DNA of 64,000 nucleotides from Alicyclobacillus sp. (GTDB lineage Bacteria; Bacillota; Bacilli; Alicyclobacillales; Alicyclobacillaceae): NCBI GenBank assembly GCA_023511725.1, contig JAIMAY010000001.1, forward strand, positions 1-64,000, written 5' to 3'. Shown one piece after another: positions 7,841 through 15,389 of the stretch. Numbering within the stretch: position 1 is the first letter of the stretch; the number at the start of each line of letters is the position of its first letter. The notes beneath the pieces are model-generated. The model saw only the letters and a program-made list of their open reading frames with translations. It was not told the origin of the DNA and made no database searches. The position numbers and the translations under genes are program-made.

Positions 7841-8368
7841 ATGTCGCGTCCTGCGCATGTATCGTTGCCTGTAAATCTTCAGGTTCGCAACATTCGAGGG
7901 TGTTCTGCGGTCCTCATTGGCGGCTACAACATCGTCTACGGTTGGAGTGCCCATTCCAAGACCAATAATGGATTGGGTAGCGTCGGATCATCAAACGTGC
8001 TGTATGCCAACCGACTTGCCGTGATTGACCCGGACGCGTATGACACGCCCATCGACGACAGAGACGTTCACTTGCTGAACCACACTCACCAGCAACCTGC
8101 CGTCACTCACATCAACATGCAGGCTCTTAATGTCAACACCGTCCAGCAAAACGCCGGTGTACTGGTCGGGGATGCCAACATGACGGGTTGGGATACACAC
8201 CAAAAGACCAACAAGGGACAGGGAGATACGTTTGGGCACCACAATGCTATCGTACGGAACGTGCCTGTGGCCTTCGATCCGGACTGCGTGGATGCACCCA
8301 TCGCCGACCAAGACATGAAATTCAGCTTTTTTTCAAAAGATTCCGTGAGCCGATCGCCCGCCATTTGA
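7841..8368 (+). CDS. Two-domain GerPA/GerPF-like protein
   Basis: The 175-residue protein contains two tandem copies of the family domain. Domain 1 (about 8-72) reads LQVRNIRGCSAVLIGGYN, WSAHSKTNNGLGS and DPDAYDTPIDDRD. Domain 2 (about 87-155) reads NVNTVQQNAGVLVGDANM, GWDTHQKTNKGQGD and DPDCVDAPIADQDMK. Domain 2 is close to the single-domain paralogs, while domain 1 is divergent like paralog 3. GGGGGGAG precedes the ATG at 7841; the open frame reaches back to 7748 but overlaps the previous gene. I know of no described fused GerP protein, so this fusion merits checking. Confidence 0.7.
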   Translation: MSRPAHVSLPVNLQVRNIRGCSAVLIGGYNIVYGWSAHSKTNNGLGSVGSSNVLYANRLAVIDPDAYDTPIDDRDVHLLNHTHQQPAVTHINMQALNVNTVQQNAGVLVGDANMTGWDTHQKTNKGQGDTFGHHNAIVRNVPVAFDPDCVDAPIADQDMKFSFFSKDSVSRSPAI

Positions 8369-8506
8369 TGAGAGGAACGGAACACTCACTTCGTTCCCGG
8401 TCCCCCGCAATGGATTCAGCGGAACTGGCAGCCAGTGGTTCCCGATGTACGGTGGTGATTCAGGTATACTAGATACATGAGCGGTTAATTACTGAGGGGG
8501 ATGGCG

Positions 8507-8635
8507 ATGGATGCATTGGGAAGTTCGCGTTTTCCATCACCTTCCCCATCGGTGATCGGCTCATTGCCGAGGCCACAGACGGACGCTTCAGAAAGTGCAG
8601 CTTCACTGATTGACCCGTCACTCGCCGGCAATTGA
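8507..8635 (+). CDS. Possible 42-residue protein
   Basis: The ATG at 8507 has GAGGGGG six bases upstream, and a TATACT box lies at 8465-8470. The translation, MDALGSSRFPSPSPSVIGSL and then a Ser/Ala/Asp-rich tail ending LAGN, is hydrophilic, with no membrane segment or known motif. An in-frame ATG at 8501 sits directly on the ribosome binding site and is less likely. The promoter-like box and strong ribosome site are the only support. Confidence 0.35.
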   Translation: MDALGSSRFPSPSPSVIGSLPRPQTDASESAASLIDPSLAGN

Positions 8636-8699
8636 AGTTCCTCTCTCTTGGTGCTAGACTGTCATCGACCTCAATGTGACAAACTGAGGGAATCGATTT

Positions 8700-8786
8700 G
8701 CCGGGGTGGCGGAATCGGCAGACGCAGCGGACTTAAAATCCGCTGGGGGCATCCCCGTACGGGTTCAAGTCCCGTTCCCGGCACCA
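8700..8786 (+). tRNA. tRNA-Leu (anticodon TAA)
   Basis: The 87-nt sequence has a 7-bp acceptor stem (GCCGGGG with TCCCGGC-type 3' strand), D-loop GGAATCGGCAGAC, anticodon stem GCGGA/TCCGC around CTTAAAA giving TAA, a long variable arm (TGGGGGCATCCCCGT), the GGTTCAAGTCC T-loop and an encoded CCA. Confidence 0.97.
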
Positions 8787-8795
8787 TATGTAGAA

Positions 8796-8829
8796 CGCGG
8801 GACTTCGAGCACTGGCTCGAAGTCCCGCG
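8796..8829 (+). terminator. Strong hairpin after tRNA-Leu
   Basis: A perfect 15-bp stem (CGCGGGACTTCGAGC with its complement, ACTG loop) starts nine bases after the tRNA CCA. There is no proper U run behind it, so it may be a weak terminator or a processing signal. Confidence 0.55.
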
Positions 8830-8973
8830 TGATTTATGCGCTGCGATTGTCTAACCATGTTCTAACCTTCCCTGAAGATACTCACCTCAAGGGTGGCTCA
8901 GGTTGTTGCGAATCACAGATCAATGCTCATCTCCTTACGCAGTCGTGCACTGTAGCGCAGCTTGGTGTATCCC

Positions 8974-9549
8974 TCAGGGCCTCGCTGGTCCCCACGGCGC
9001 GTAACCCTGTTCACCGGGGATGGGGGCCTGTTTGACCCAGCCGAGTTGCCGGGCGTACCGGTTGACGAGCTCAATCACATCGAGCCTGTGGATGTTGCCG
9101 AGGACGGCCGTGGGCTCATTGCGCAGGCCGGGAACAATGGGCCAGAGCGTGACCGGCTGTACCGTGTCGGGCTTAACCGGGACATCAAAGATGACGGTTT
9201 CATTGTAACCCCGGGCGACAACGAGTGCAGTGACGGCACCCATCCGGGGAAGGCGCGGATCCAGCGGGGCGGTGAGTGAGGTCCGCCATGTTCCTTGGGC
9301 GTCCGTACGGCCTCGGGTGAGGACCTGCCCATCACGGCCGATCACGACTACCTCCGCATCACGCACGGGCGTCCAATCCTTGCCTGAAAACACGCGAAAC
9401 GATACGGGAGCGGAGACGAAACCGGCTTGTGTCGTCGTGGGTTGCTGCGGGCGCTGTTGGGCGAATATGTGGTGATGCGCGGGCTCAGCGATACACAGCA
9501 TGGCGGACGCGAGGCTGGCGGTCAGCAGAAAAAAGCGATGGCGACGCAC
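8974..9549 (-). CDS. Secreted protein with a carboxypeptidase-regulatory-like fold
   Basis: I start at GTG 9549 because GGAAGGGGG lies eight bases upstream; this gives 191 residues beginning with a signal peptide (basic VRRHR, then hydrophobic FFLLTASLASAMLCIA, cleavage probably near HIFA-QQ). A Pro/Thr/Gln linker follows. The segment VRDAEVVVIGRDGQVLTRG then TDAQGTWRTSL looks like the beta-sandwich of carboxypeptidase-regulatory (transthyretin-like) domains. The C-terminus ends YAPWGPARP. It sits alone between tRNA-Leu and a small ORF. The function is unknown; an exported or cell-surface role is likely. Confidence 0.65.
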   Translation of the reverse strand: MRRHRFFLLTASLASAMLCIAEPAHHHIFAQQRPQQPTTTQAGFVSAPVSFRVFSGKDWTPVRDAEVVVIGRDGQVLTRGRTDAQGTWRTSLTAPLDPRLPRMGAVTALVVARGYNETVIFDVPVKPDTVQPVTLWPIVPGLRNEPTAVLGNIHRLDVIELVNRYARQLGWVKQAPIPGEQGYAPWGPARP

Positions 9550-9780
9550 GTGCACAACCCCCTTCCACATTTGGAGGTAGTGTGCTGCGCGTCGCCGCCA
9601 GTTATGCGGGACGGTGCAGGCAAGACGGCTCACCGGGCGCGTCTTATTGCCTGGTCGGTCACGACACCTTGATGGTAGCACGGATCGACTAAACATGCAA
9701 CATATTGAATAAAAATGCAGCGTGCATCCGTGAGAGAAAATCCCGGCCGCGGTTCACACTAGCGGCAGGAGGGATTCAGC

Positions 9781-9909
9781 ATGGAGCGCACAACCAAGGC
9801 GGAACGCCTCGCCATCAGCTTCCCCATTATCGTGGCCGCTCTCGGGTTCACCTCGTGGGTGGTTCGAATGCTGTGCAATCTGCAGCGTGACATGAGCCGG
9901 AGCCAATGA
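9781..9909 (+). CDS. Small single-span membrane protein (42 residues)
   Basis: The ATG at 9781 has GGAGG nine bases upstream. The protein starts MERTTKAER, has a hydrophobic span LAISFPIIVAALGFTSWVV (about 10-28) and ends in a basic tail RMLCNLQRDMSRSQ. A strong ribosome site, a plausible membrane helix and flanking charges argue for a real microprotein. I do not recognise it. A promoter-like TATAAT for a downstream RNA overlaps its 3' end. Confidence 0.55.
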   Translation: MERTTKAERLAISFPIIVAALGFTSWVVRMLCNLQRDMSRSQ

Positions 9910-9910
9910 G

Positions 9911-9916
9911 TATAAT
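9911..9916 (+). promoter_or_regulatory. TATAAT -10 box upstream of a candidate small RNA
   Basis: A perfect TATAAT lies two bases after the small membrane ORF. GTGACA at about 9887-9892 with 18-bp spacing is a fair -35. Confidence 0.5.
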
Positions 9917-9922
9917 TCGTCC

Positions 9923-10072
9923 GCCGAGGGGCATGTTAGCAAGTGTAGGGGAGGTTGATGGGTAATGGTGACGTACCGTATCTGAACACGTGTCAGAAAG
10001 GAAGCGATCACCGGCGCCACACACACCTACCCTTCAGCGAAGGGGCGACCTGCGGTCGTCCTTTCGTTTTTT
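9923..10072 (+). ncRNA. Candidate structured small RNA, about 150 nt
   Basis: Between the TATAAT at 9911 and a good terminator at 10040-10072 there is no open frame with a ribosome site. The transcript can fold into one long hairpin: AAGTGTAGG pairs with CCTACCCTT (one mismatch), GGTGA pairs with TCACC, and CTGA pairs with TCAG near the tip. The apical strand contains GTCAG and GGAAGC, which recalls signal recognition particle RNA but lacks its conserved tip. No Rfam family was recognised. It could also be an untranslated leader or the 3' tail of the small ORF transcript. Confidence 0.4.
10040..10072 (+). terminator. Rho-independent terminator
   Basis: An 11-bp stem (AAGGGGCGACC with GGTCGTCCTTT, TGC loop, two G-T pairs) is followed by CGTTTTTT. 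It ends the candidate small RNA and isolates it from the thioesterase gene. Confidence 0.85.
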
Positions 10073-10119
10073 CATGCCCGCCGTCGCTGGTATACTGGTC
10101 CATGTAAGGAGGCGTGGAC

Positions 10120-10548
10120 ATGCCAGCAGTGGTGACGACGGAACTGGAAGTACGTTGGGGTGAATGCGACGCGGCGGGCATTGTGTACCATCCGGCTTAC
10201 ATCGATTGGTTTTCCGTGGCCAGGATGCGCTTTCTACGGGAGAACGGTGTCTCCTATATGGAGACGTTTCATGATCGGGGAATCGTTCTGGTGGTCCTGG
10301 AGGTCCAGTGCCGCTATTTGAAGACGTTGCGAGCCGAGGACAAGGTTCGCATCGAAGCCCGCATTGCGGCATTGACGAGGACACGCCTCAGCGCCCGCTA
10401 CCGGGTGCTGAACGAAGCCGGAGAATTATGCGCGGAGGGGCGGACGGAGCATGCTTTTGTCGATGAGCGGGGAAGAGCAGTGAATCTGGCCAAAAAGGCT
10501 CCGGAACTCTGGGAACTCATGCAGCGACTGCCGGTGGCAGGCGAATGA
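10120..10548 (+). CDS. YbgC/FadM-type acyl-CoA thioesterase (hot-dog fold)
   Basis: The 142-residue protein has the hallmark VRWGECDAAGIVYHPAYIDWF near its N-terminus: the Asp in ECDAAGIVYH is the catalytic residue of the 4-hydroxybenzoyl-CoA thioesterase-like hot-dog family, and the FSVARMRFL helix follows. It hydrolyses acyl-CoA thioesters in the cytosol; the chain preference is not visible. The ATG at 10120 has AAGGAGG seven bases upstream; GTG 10114 is a weaker alternative. A TATACT box at 10091-10096 suggests its own promoter after the terminator upstream. Confidence 0.85.
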   Translation: MPAVVTTELEVRWGECDAAGIVYHPAYIDWFSVARMRFLRENGVSYMETFHDRGIVLVVLEVQCRYLKTLRAEDKVRIEARIAALTRTRLSARYRVLNEAGELCAEGRTEHAFVDERGRAVNLAKKAPELWELMQRLPVAGE

Positions 10549-10663
10549 CGTGCACGGCGGTTGTCGGCCTGCAGCCGCCTACACGGTCGCGGTCGCAGAC
10601 CAATAGTGTAGGAGCAGGCGGAAGCGGCGTCGCGACCGGGAGCGGCTGGCGGGTGTCCGGAGA

Positions 10664-10693
10664 TTGACTCGATTTTTGGCACTGTGCTAAGAT
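10664..10693 (+). promoter_or_regulatory. Sigma-A promoter of tRNA-Val
   Basis: TTGACT (10664-10669) and TAAGAT (10688-10693) are separated by 18 bp and lie 22 bp upstream of the tRNA. Confidence 0.7.
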
Positions 10694-10714
10694 AGGCTCT
10701 GTCCAAAAAGGCGA

Positions 10715-10789
10715 GCGGCTGTAGCTCAGAGGGAGAGCACCACCTTGACACGGTGGGGGCCACAGGTTCGATTCCTGTCAGCCGCACCA
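10715..10789 (+). tRNA. tRNA-Val (anticodon GAC)
   Basis: The 75-nt sequence has a GCGGCTG/CAGCCGC acceptor stem, a standard D-arm, the anticodon arm CCACC-TTGACAC-GGTGG giving GAC, the GGTTCGATTCC T-arm and an encoded CCA. It is followed directly by a terminator. Confidence 0.96.
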
Positions 10790-10795
10790 TCTGGA

Positions 10796-10825
10796 ACCGC
10801 CGGCGGTGACCGCCGGCGGTTTTTG
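10796..10825 (+). terminator. Rho-independent terminator of tRNA-Val
   Basis: The hairpin is made from two copies of the self-complementary ACCGCCGGCGGT and is followed by TTTTT. Confidence 0.9.
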
Positions 10826-10911
10826 TGCCCTTTGCGCCGTCGCACCCGGTGCGTATATCCGGTTCCTCGTCCGCCCCATACTGACACTATGACACCAAAC
10901 CGGAAGGACGG

Positions 10912-11817
10912 ATGACCGTGCGCATCGCGGACCTGACGTCGGAGTTCGCCACCGATGCGCTGGAGCGGAAGCTGAAGGGCGGCGGCTTTCCGGTTCAGCG
11001 CGCGGATTCAAGCCAAATTCGCATCCAGGCCGGTTGGGACGAAGGACAATTCGCCGCGTTGCAGGCGATTTTGCGTCTGTTCCTCGGTACGGACTGGATG
11101 TTTCAGTATATTACGCGCCGCGTTCTTCAGACAGCACCCTATCTTGGGGAGCGCGAACGCGAATACGTGGCTTTGCTCGCATTGCATGCGTGGCGTAAAG
11201 GACTGGAGGACGAGGCGGAGTCGGGGGCAGCAGCATGGCTGGATCCGGTGCTGGAGGCGGCCACGCCGCTCTTGTGGCGTGAGGATAGGGTTCACCTGGA
11301 CGGACTGATGCGCTTTCGCGCACGTGAGCAATTGACGCGAGCGGACGAAGCCGTGGCCTCGATGTTAGAGCAGTTTCTGGCCGACAGGGAATACGAGGAG
11401 TTCGTCGCAATGCTGCGTTACATGCTGGACTCTCAACCCGAATCACCGCAGACTTTGCATGTGTATTGCACGGATACAAAGGTTTGGATCTGCGACGCGG
11501 CTGGAAATCTCGTGCAGGATGCCGAGATCCGTCAGGCGGCGGAGGTCGCATCGGAAGGCGAAGCGGTGGATCCCGAGGACCTTGCGATGAGCATCCTGAT
11601 CACGCGGGCGCCACATGTGCTGGTCATCCATGATACCACGACCATGGCACCGTGGCCCAGCTTCGTGGAAACGCTTGAACGCGTGTTTCTCGACAGGGCG
11701 CGACGCTGTCCGGGATGTGACAACTGCCGGGAGTTGCGGCGAATGCAGGCGGTTCAATGGCTGGCCAGGACCTCCAATCACGCGTCGAAACAAGGGCCGG
11801 ACGGCAGGCGACCTTGA
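10912..11817 (+). CDS. ytxC: YtxC-like sporulation protein
   Basis: A 301-residue protein with no membrane segment. The internal segment LRYMLDSQPESPQTLHVYC and the spacing of the C-terminal part match the YtxC family (putative sporulation protein, biochemical role unknown), and in Bacillus ytxC also lies directly upstream of thrS, which is the main support. The last 50 residues contain C-x-x-C-x-x-C (RCPGCDNC), a possible metal site that I would not expect in all family members. The ATG follows GGAAGGACGG. It is followed without a terminator by the thrS promoter and T-box. Confidence 0.7.
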   Translation: MTVRIADLTSEFATDALERKLKGGGFPVQRADSSQIRIQAGWDEGQFAALQAILRLFLGTDWMFQYITRRVLQTAPYLGEREREYVALLALHAWRKGLEDEAESGAAAWLDPVLEAATPLLWREDRVHLDGLMRFRAREQLTRADEAVASMLEQFLADREYEEFVAMLRYMLDSQPESPQTLHVYCTDTKVWICDAAGNLVQDAEIRQAAEVASEGEAVDPEDLAMSILITRAPHVLVIHDTTTMAPWPSFVETLERVFLDRARRCPGCDNCRELRRMQAVQWLARTSNHASKQGPDGRRP

Positions 11818-11842
11818 CAAGTCAGGCCCGGATGGCTACGTT
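11814..11842 (+). promoter_or_regulatory. Promoter of the thrS leader
   Basis: A perfect TTGACA (11814-11819) overlaps the stop codon of ytxC; with 17-bp spacing the -10 is TACGTT (11837-11842), which is weak. It lies just before the T-box. Confidence 0.5.
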
Positions 11843-11854
11843 TATCGTATGCAA

Positions 11855-12135
11855 TGCAACGGAATGTGGGAGAAGGCGATGAGGGAAGACCGCCGCCAGC
11901 ATCACCGCTGCGTGCAGAGAGAGACGGCCGCGGGCTGAGAGCCGTTTCCGCAGGAGCTGGCGGTAACCACTTCCCGAGCCGTCACCGGGGATCCCAAGCG
12001 GTGAAACGGTGGCCGGGGCGGACGTTATACGCGCAAGGAGGACGCCCGCGTGCGCAAACGAGGGCGTCGAAGCAGGGTGGAACCACGGGAACAGCGTTCT
12101 CGTCCCTCGCGGGGCGGGAACGTTTTCTTTTTGCC
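11855..12135 (+). promoter_or_regulatory. T-box leader of thrS (specifier ACC, threonine)
   Basis: The conserved T-box AGGGTGGAACCACG is at 12074-12087 and is followed by a terminator (GTTCTCGTCCC with GGGGCGGGAAC, then TTTTCTTTTT) ending near 12131. In stem I, GCGGTA-ACC places the threonine codon ACC at 11966-11968, in the same context as in the two other T-boxes of this window. Uncharged tRNA-Thr should pair with ACC and the T-box bulge and allow read-through into thrS. Confidence 0.92.
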
Positions 12136-12186
12136 GGCGTGTCGCCGGGGCAATCCGAGGCCAAGGATTCGAGGAGGAATCGCGTT

Positions 12187-14148
12187 ATGTCAGAAGCGGT
12201 GCAGGTCAAGGTGCGGCTCAAGGACGGATCGGAGCGCGCACTGCCGCAGGGTGCCACGTGGGCTGATCTCGCGGCAGCCATCGGTCCGCGCTTGGCGAAG
12301 GAGGCCGTGGCGGCGAGGGTGAACGGACAAGTGGCGGATCTTTCGCGTCCCGTCGAGGATGGCGCTCAGGTGGAAATTCTGACATTGCAGGATCCGGAGG
12401 GCCTTGACGTGATGCGCCACACCTGCGCGCACGTGATGGCGCAGGCTGTGAAACGCCTGTGGCCGGAGGTGAAGATGGCGATTGGGCCCGTGATCGAGAA
12501 CGGGTTCTACTACGACTTTGCCGATCACGCCTTCACGCCGGAGGATCTCCCGCGCATCGAGGAGGAGATGGAGCGCATCATCCGGGCGGATTATCCCGTG
12601 GAGCGGGAGGTGTGGACGCGAGAGCAGGCGTTGAACTATTTCCGTGAGCGAGGGGAGCGCTTCAAAGTCGAGATCATCGAGGACCTGCCGGCAGATGCGG
12701 TGATCACGGTTTATCGCCAGGGAGAGTTCCTGGATCTTTGCCGCGGACCCCACCTGCCGTCCACGGGTCGCATCAAGGTGTTCAAACTCATGTCCATCGC
12801 GGGGGCGTATTGGCGCGGTGATTCATCGCGGGAGATGCTCACGCGCATCTATGCCGTCGCCTTTGCGAAGAAACAGGACTTGGATGAACACCTGCGGCGG
12901 CTCGAGGAAGCTCGCCAGCGGGATCACCGCCGTCTCGGCAAAGAACTCGGGATCTTCATGTTGTCGCGCGAGATTGGTCAAGGTCTGCCGCTGTGGCTGC
13001 CCAACGGGGCCAAGATTCGGCGCATCATTGAGCGCTACATTGTGGATCTCGAGGAGAGCCTGGGCTATCAGCATGTCTACACACCTCACTTGGCAAGTGT
13101 GGAACTGTACAAGATTTCCGGGCACTGGGAGCATTATCACGATGATATGTATCCCCCCATGCAGATGGACAATGAGCAACTGGTCCTGCGCCCCATGAAC
13201 TGCCCGCATCACATGATGGTGTACCGGTCGGAGCTGCGCAGTTATCGGGATCTCCCGTTGCGCATCGCCGAATTGGGGACGATGCATCGGTACGAGATGT
13301 CCGGTGCACTCGCGGGGTTGCAGCGGGTGCGCGTGATGACGCTCAACGATGCGCACATCTTCGTGCGGCCTGATCAGATCCAGGAGGAGTTCAGCCGCGT
13401 TGTGCAGCTCATCCAGCGCGTGTACCGAGACTTCGGGATCCGCGACTATTACCACCGTCTGTCCTATCGCGATCCGGCGGATACCACGAAGTACGTGCAG
13501 AACGACGAGATGTGGGAGACGGCGCAGCGCATGCTGCGGCAGGCGATGGATGAGCTGGGGTTGGATTACGTGGAGGCTCCCGGTGAGGCCGCGTTCTACG
13601 GCCCCAAGCTCGATGTCCAGGTCAAGACTGCGCTCGGGAAGGACGAAACCCTGTCGACGGTGCAGCTGGACTTCCACCTGCCGAATCGGTTCGACCTGAC
13701 GTATGTGGGGGAAGACGGCAGGCCGCACCGGCCAGTCGTGATTCACCGGGGTGTCATTGGCACACTGGAACGTTTCATCGCCTTCCTCATCGAACAGTAC
13801 AAAGGCGCGTTCCCCGCTTGGCTCGCACCGGTGCAGGCGCGGATTGTCACGGTCGGCGCGGACCACGAGCCGTATGCGCACGAGGTGGAGGCGGCATTGC
13901 GCCAGGCGGGGCTGCGGCCGGAGGTGGATGCCCGGTCCGAGAAAATCGGTTACAAGATTCGCGAGGCGCAGGTGCATAAGATCCCGTACACGCTCGTGGT
14001 CGGCGATAAGGAGGCTGCAAGCCGCACCGTCAGCGTTCGCCGCTACGGCCAGGGCGATCTCGGGGCCATGCCGCTCGACAGCTTCATCACACGGTTGCGG
14101 CAGGAGGTCGACAGCAAGGCGTTGCTCGTGGAACCGGGTGAAGCCTGA
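12187..14148 (+). CDS. thrS: Threonyl-tRNA synthetase
   Basis: The 653-residue class II synthetase charges tRNA-Thr. Its domains are TGS (about 3-65), the editing SAD domain ([16 protein letters not shown], then the catalytic-type cysteine in [10 protein letters not shown]), the catalytic core with the zinc ligand Cys339 in NCPHH, motif 2 MHRYEMSG, and a C-terminal anticodon-binding domain (about 550-645). The length is normal. The ATG at 12187 follows GAGGAGG; the open frame runs back through the T-box but has no other signal. It is controlled by the T-box upstream and followed by a separate promoter for infC. Confidence 0.97.
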   Translation: MSEAVQVKVRLKDGSERALPQGATWADLAAAIGPRLAKEAVAARVNGQVADLSRPVEDGAQVEILTLQDPEGLDVMRHTCAHVMAQAVKRLWPEVKMAIGPVIENGFYYDFADHAFTPEDLPRIEEEMERIIRADYPVEREVWTREQALNYFRERGERFKVEIIEDLPADAVITVYRQGEFLDLCRGPHLPSTGRIKVFKLMSIAGAYWRGDSSREMLTRIYAVAFAKKQDLDEHLRRLEEARQRDHRRLGKELGIFMLSREIGQGLPLWLPNGAKIRRIIERYIVDLEESLGYQHVYTPHLASVELYKISGHWEHYHDDMYPPMQMDNEQLVLRPMNCPHHMMVYRSELRSYRDLPLRIAELGTMHRYEMSGALAGLQRVRVMTLNDAHIFVRPDQIQEEFSRVVQLIQRVYRDFGIRDYYHRLSYRDPADTTKYVQNDEMWETAQRMLRQAMDELGLDYVEAPGEAAFYGPKLDVQVKTALGKDETLSTVQLDFHLPNRFDLTYVGEDGRPHRPVVIHRGVIGTLERFIAFLIEQYKGAFPAWLAPVQARIVTVGADHEPYAHEVEAALRQAGLRPEVDARSEKIGYKIREAQVHKIPYTLVVGDKEAASRTVSVRRYGQGDLGAMPLDSFITRLRQEVDSKALLVEPGEA

Positions 14149-14211
14149 TCCCGGCCGCGCGTCGGATGCAGCGGCCGCTGGCTGTCCGCATGCCGGAAGA
14201 TGACTCGGCGG

Positions 14212-14240
14212 TTGACCGTGAGAGGGCGCTCGTGTAAAAT
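14212..14240 (+). promoter_or_regulatory. Sigma-A promoter of the infC operon
   Basis: TTGACC (14212-14217) and TAAAAT (14235-14240) are separated by exactly 17 bp. Confidence 0.85.
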
Positions 14241-14246
14241 AGCATC

Positions 14247-14454
14247 GATTGAACCGAATACTATAGATGCAGCAAAGCAGAAGCGTCCGCTTCTCACCTG
14301 GTGGGCTCACGCCGACGGGTCGATGGTCTCGGATTAAGCATACCGTTTCGGTACAGCGGTGTGTTGGAAGAGAGGCGCGGCTTCGTCCGCGCCTTTTCGT
14401 TTGACGCTCAGGCGCCCGGGACTTGATCCCGAAACTGCACGGAGGTGACCGCAC
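14247..14454 (+). promoter_or_regulatory. Long infC leader with terminator, L20-leader type
   Basis: About 210 nt separate the promoter from infC. The stretch holds several possible stems and a rho-independent terminator at 14373-14400 (AGGCGCGG with CCGCGCCT, then TTTTCGTTT). In Firmicutes the infC-rpmI-rplT leader is bound by ribosomal protein L20, which promotes termination; position and layout fit that, but I did not align the RNA structure. Confidence 0.75.
14373..14400 (+). terminator. Attenuator in the infC leader
   Basis: An 8-bp GC-rich stem, AGGCGCGG with CCGCGCCT, is followed by TTTTCGTTT, 55 bp before the infC start codon. Confidence 0.8.
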
Positions 14455-14973
14455 ATTAGCAAAGAGGATTTTCAAGTCAACGACGGGATTCGCGCGCGCG
14501 AAGTCCGCGTCATCGACGTGGACGGCACGCAGCTCGGCATCATGCCGCTGCGCGAGGCGAGGCGGATCGCGGAGGAGAAGAACCTGGATCTGGTGAATGT
14601 CGCGCCGACGGCCAAGCCGCCCGTGTGCCGCATCATGGACTATGGCAAGTTCAAGTATGAGCAGAGCAAACGGGAGCGAGAGGCGCGCAAGAACCAGAAG
14701 GTCGTGATGATCAAAGAGGTTCGGATGACGCCGAACATCGAGGAGCACGACTTTCAGGTGAAGCTCAAAAACGTCGTCAAGTTCCTGAGTGACGGGGACA
14801 AGGTGAAGGTGTCTGTGCGGTTTCGGGGCCGCGAGATCACGCACTCGTCCATCGGTCAACAGCTGCTGATCAAGCTCGCGCAGCAGGTTTCGGAACACGG
14901 CGTGGTCGAACGCATGCCGAAGCTGGAGGGCCGCCAGATGGTGATGATTCTGGCGCCGAAACAGACGACGTGA
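14455..14973 (+). CDS. infC: Translation initiation factor IF-3, ATT start
   Basis: IF-3 keeps the 30S subunit free and checks the start codon. The family N-terminus requires a start at ATT 14455: codons ISKEDFQVNDGIRAREVRVID follow, and GGAGGTG sits seven bases upstream. No ATG, GTG or TTG is available there; the first standard start (GTG 14518) would remove 21 conserved residues. An ATT/AUU-type start is known for infC and allows IF-3 to repress its own synthesis. The protein has 172 residues with both domains: MPLREARRIAEEKNLDLV and the C-terminal KEVRMTPNIEEHDF. It is first in infC-rpmI-rplT. Confidence 0.95.
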   Translation: MSKEDFQVNDGIRAREVRVIDVDGTQLGIMPLREARRIAEEKNLDLVNVAPTAKPPVCRIMDYGKFKYEQSKREREARKNQKVVMIKEVRMTPNIEEHDFQVKLKNVVKFLSDGDKVKVSVRFRGREITHSSIGQQLLIKLAQQVSEHGVVERMPKLEGRQMVMILAPKQTT

Positions 14974-15110
14974 ACCCGCGTTGGCTTGAGGTGCGGGCAC
15001 TGAGCCACCAAGGCACGGGGGAACGCCCGCAGGAGCGGGTTCGTTCCTGAATTCTGCACAGCAGGAGGCCGGCCGCGAAGGCCGGATTCTCATTGAATGG
15101 AGGAAGTCAC

Positions 15111-15308
15111 ATGCCGAAGATGAAGACGCACAGTGGTCTCTCCAAGCGACTGAAGCGCACCGGGTCTGGCAAACTGAAGCGGCCCCATGCGTTTGCTTAT
15201 CACAAGGCCGTGGGTAAGCGCCCGAAGCGCAAGCGCCGGCTCGCTGGTACCACGCTGGTCTCGCGGACGGACGTCCGTCGCATCAAACAGCTCATTTCGG
15301 GCATCTGA
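15111..15308 (+). CDS. rpmI: 50S ribosomal protein L35
   Basis: The 65-residue basic protein starts MPKMKTHSGLSKRLKRTGSG, the standard L35 N-terminus, with the SKRKR-type internal segment and a C-terminal LISGI. The ATG at 15111 follows GGAGG; an in-frame ATG at 15093 lies before the ribosome site. It is the middle gene of the L20 operon. The 137 bp after infC contain GC-rich hairpins (for example GGCCGG...CCGGCC near 15069-15090) that may bind L20 or be processed. Confidence 0.97.
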   Translation: MPKMKTHSGLSKRLKRTGSGKLKRPHAFAYHKAVGKRPKRKRRLAGTTLVSRTDVRRIKQLISGI

Positions 15309-15389
15309 CAGAGCGTGGAGTGGGCGCAGCGCACGCCCCGCGGTGAACACCGGACAGGAGTACAGTGTACGTAAGGGAGGATCCGACAC

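Noticed and set aside
8796-8829. Attachment site at the 3' end of tRNA-Leu
   Set aside because: The hairpin follows the tRNA but no integrase gene or direct repeat of the tRNA end was found nearby.
9923-10072. Signal recognition particle (4.5S) RNA
   Set aside because: GTCAG and GGAAGC occur, but the conserved tip (GGTCC-GGAA-GG helix and AGCAG) is missing, so I list it only as an unclassified candidate.
12823-15093. 756-codon open frame antisense to thrS-infC-rpmI
   Set aside because: It is a mirror of high-GC codon bias over thrS and infC; the protein is rich in His/Arg/Gln with no domain, and no ribosome site is seen.
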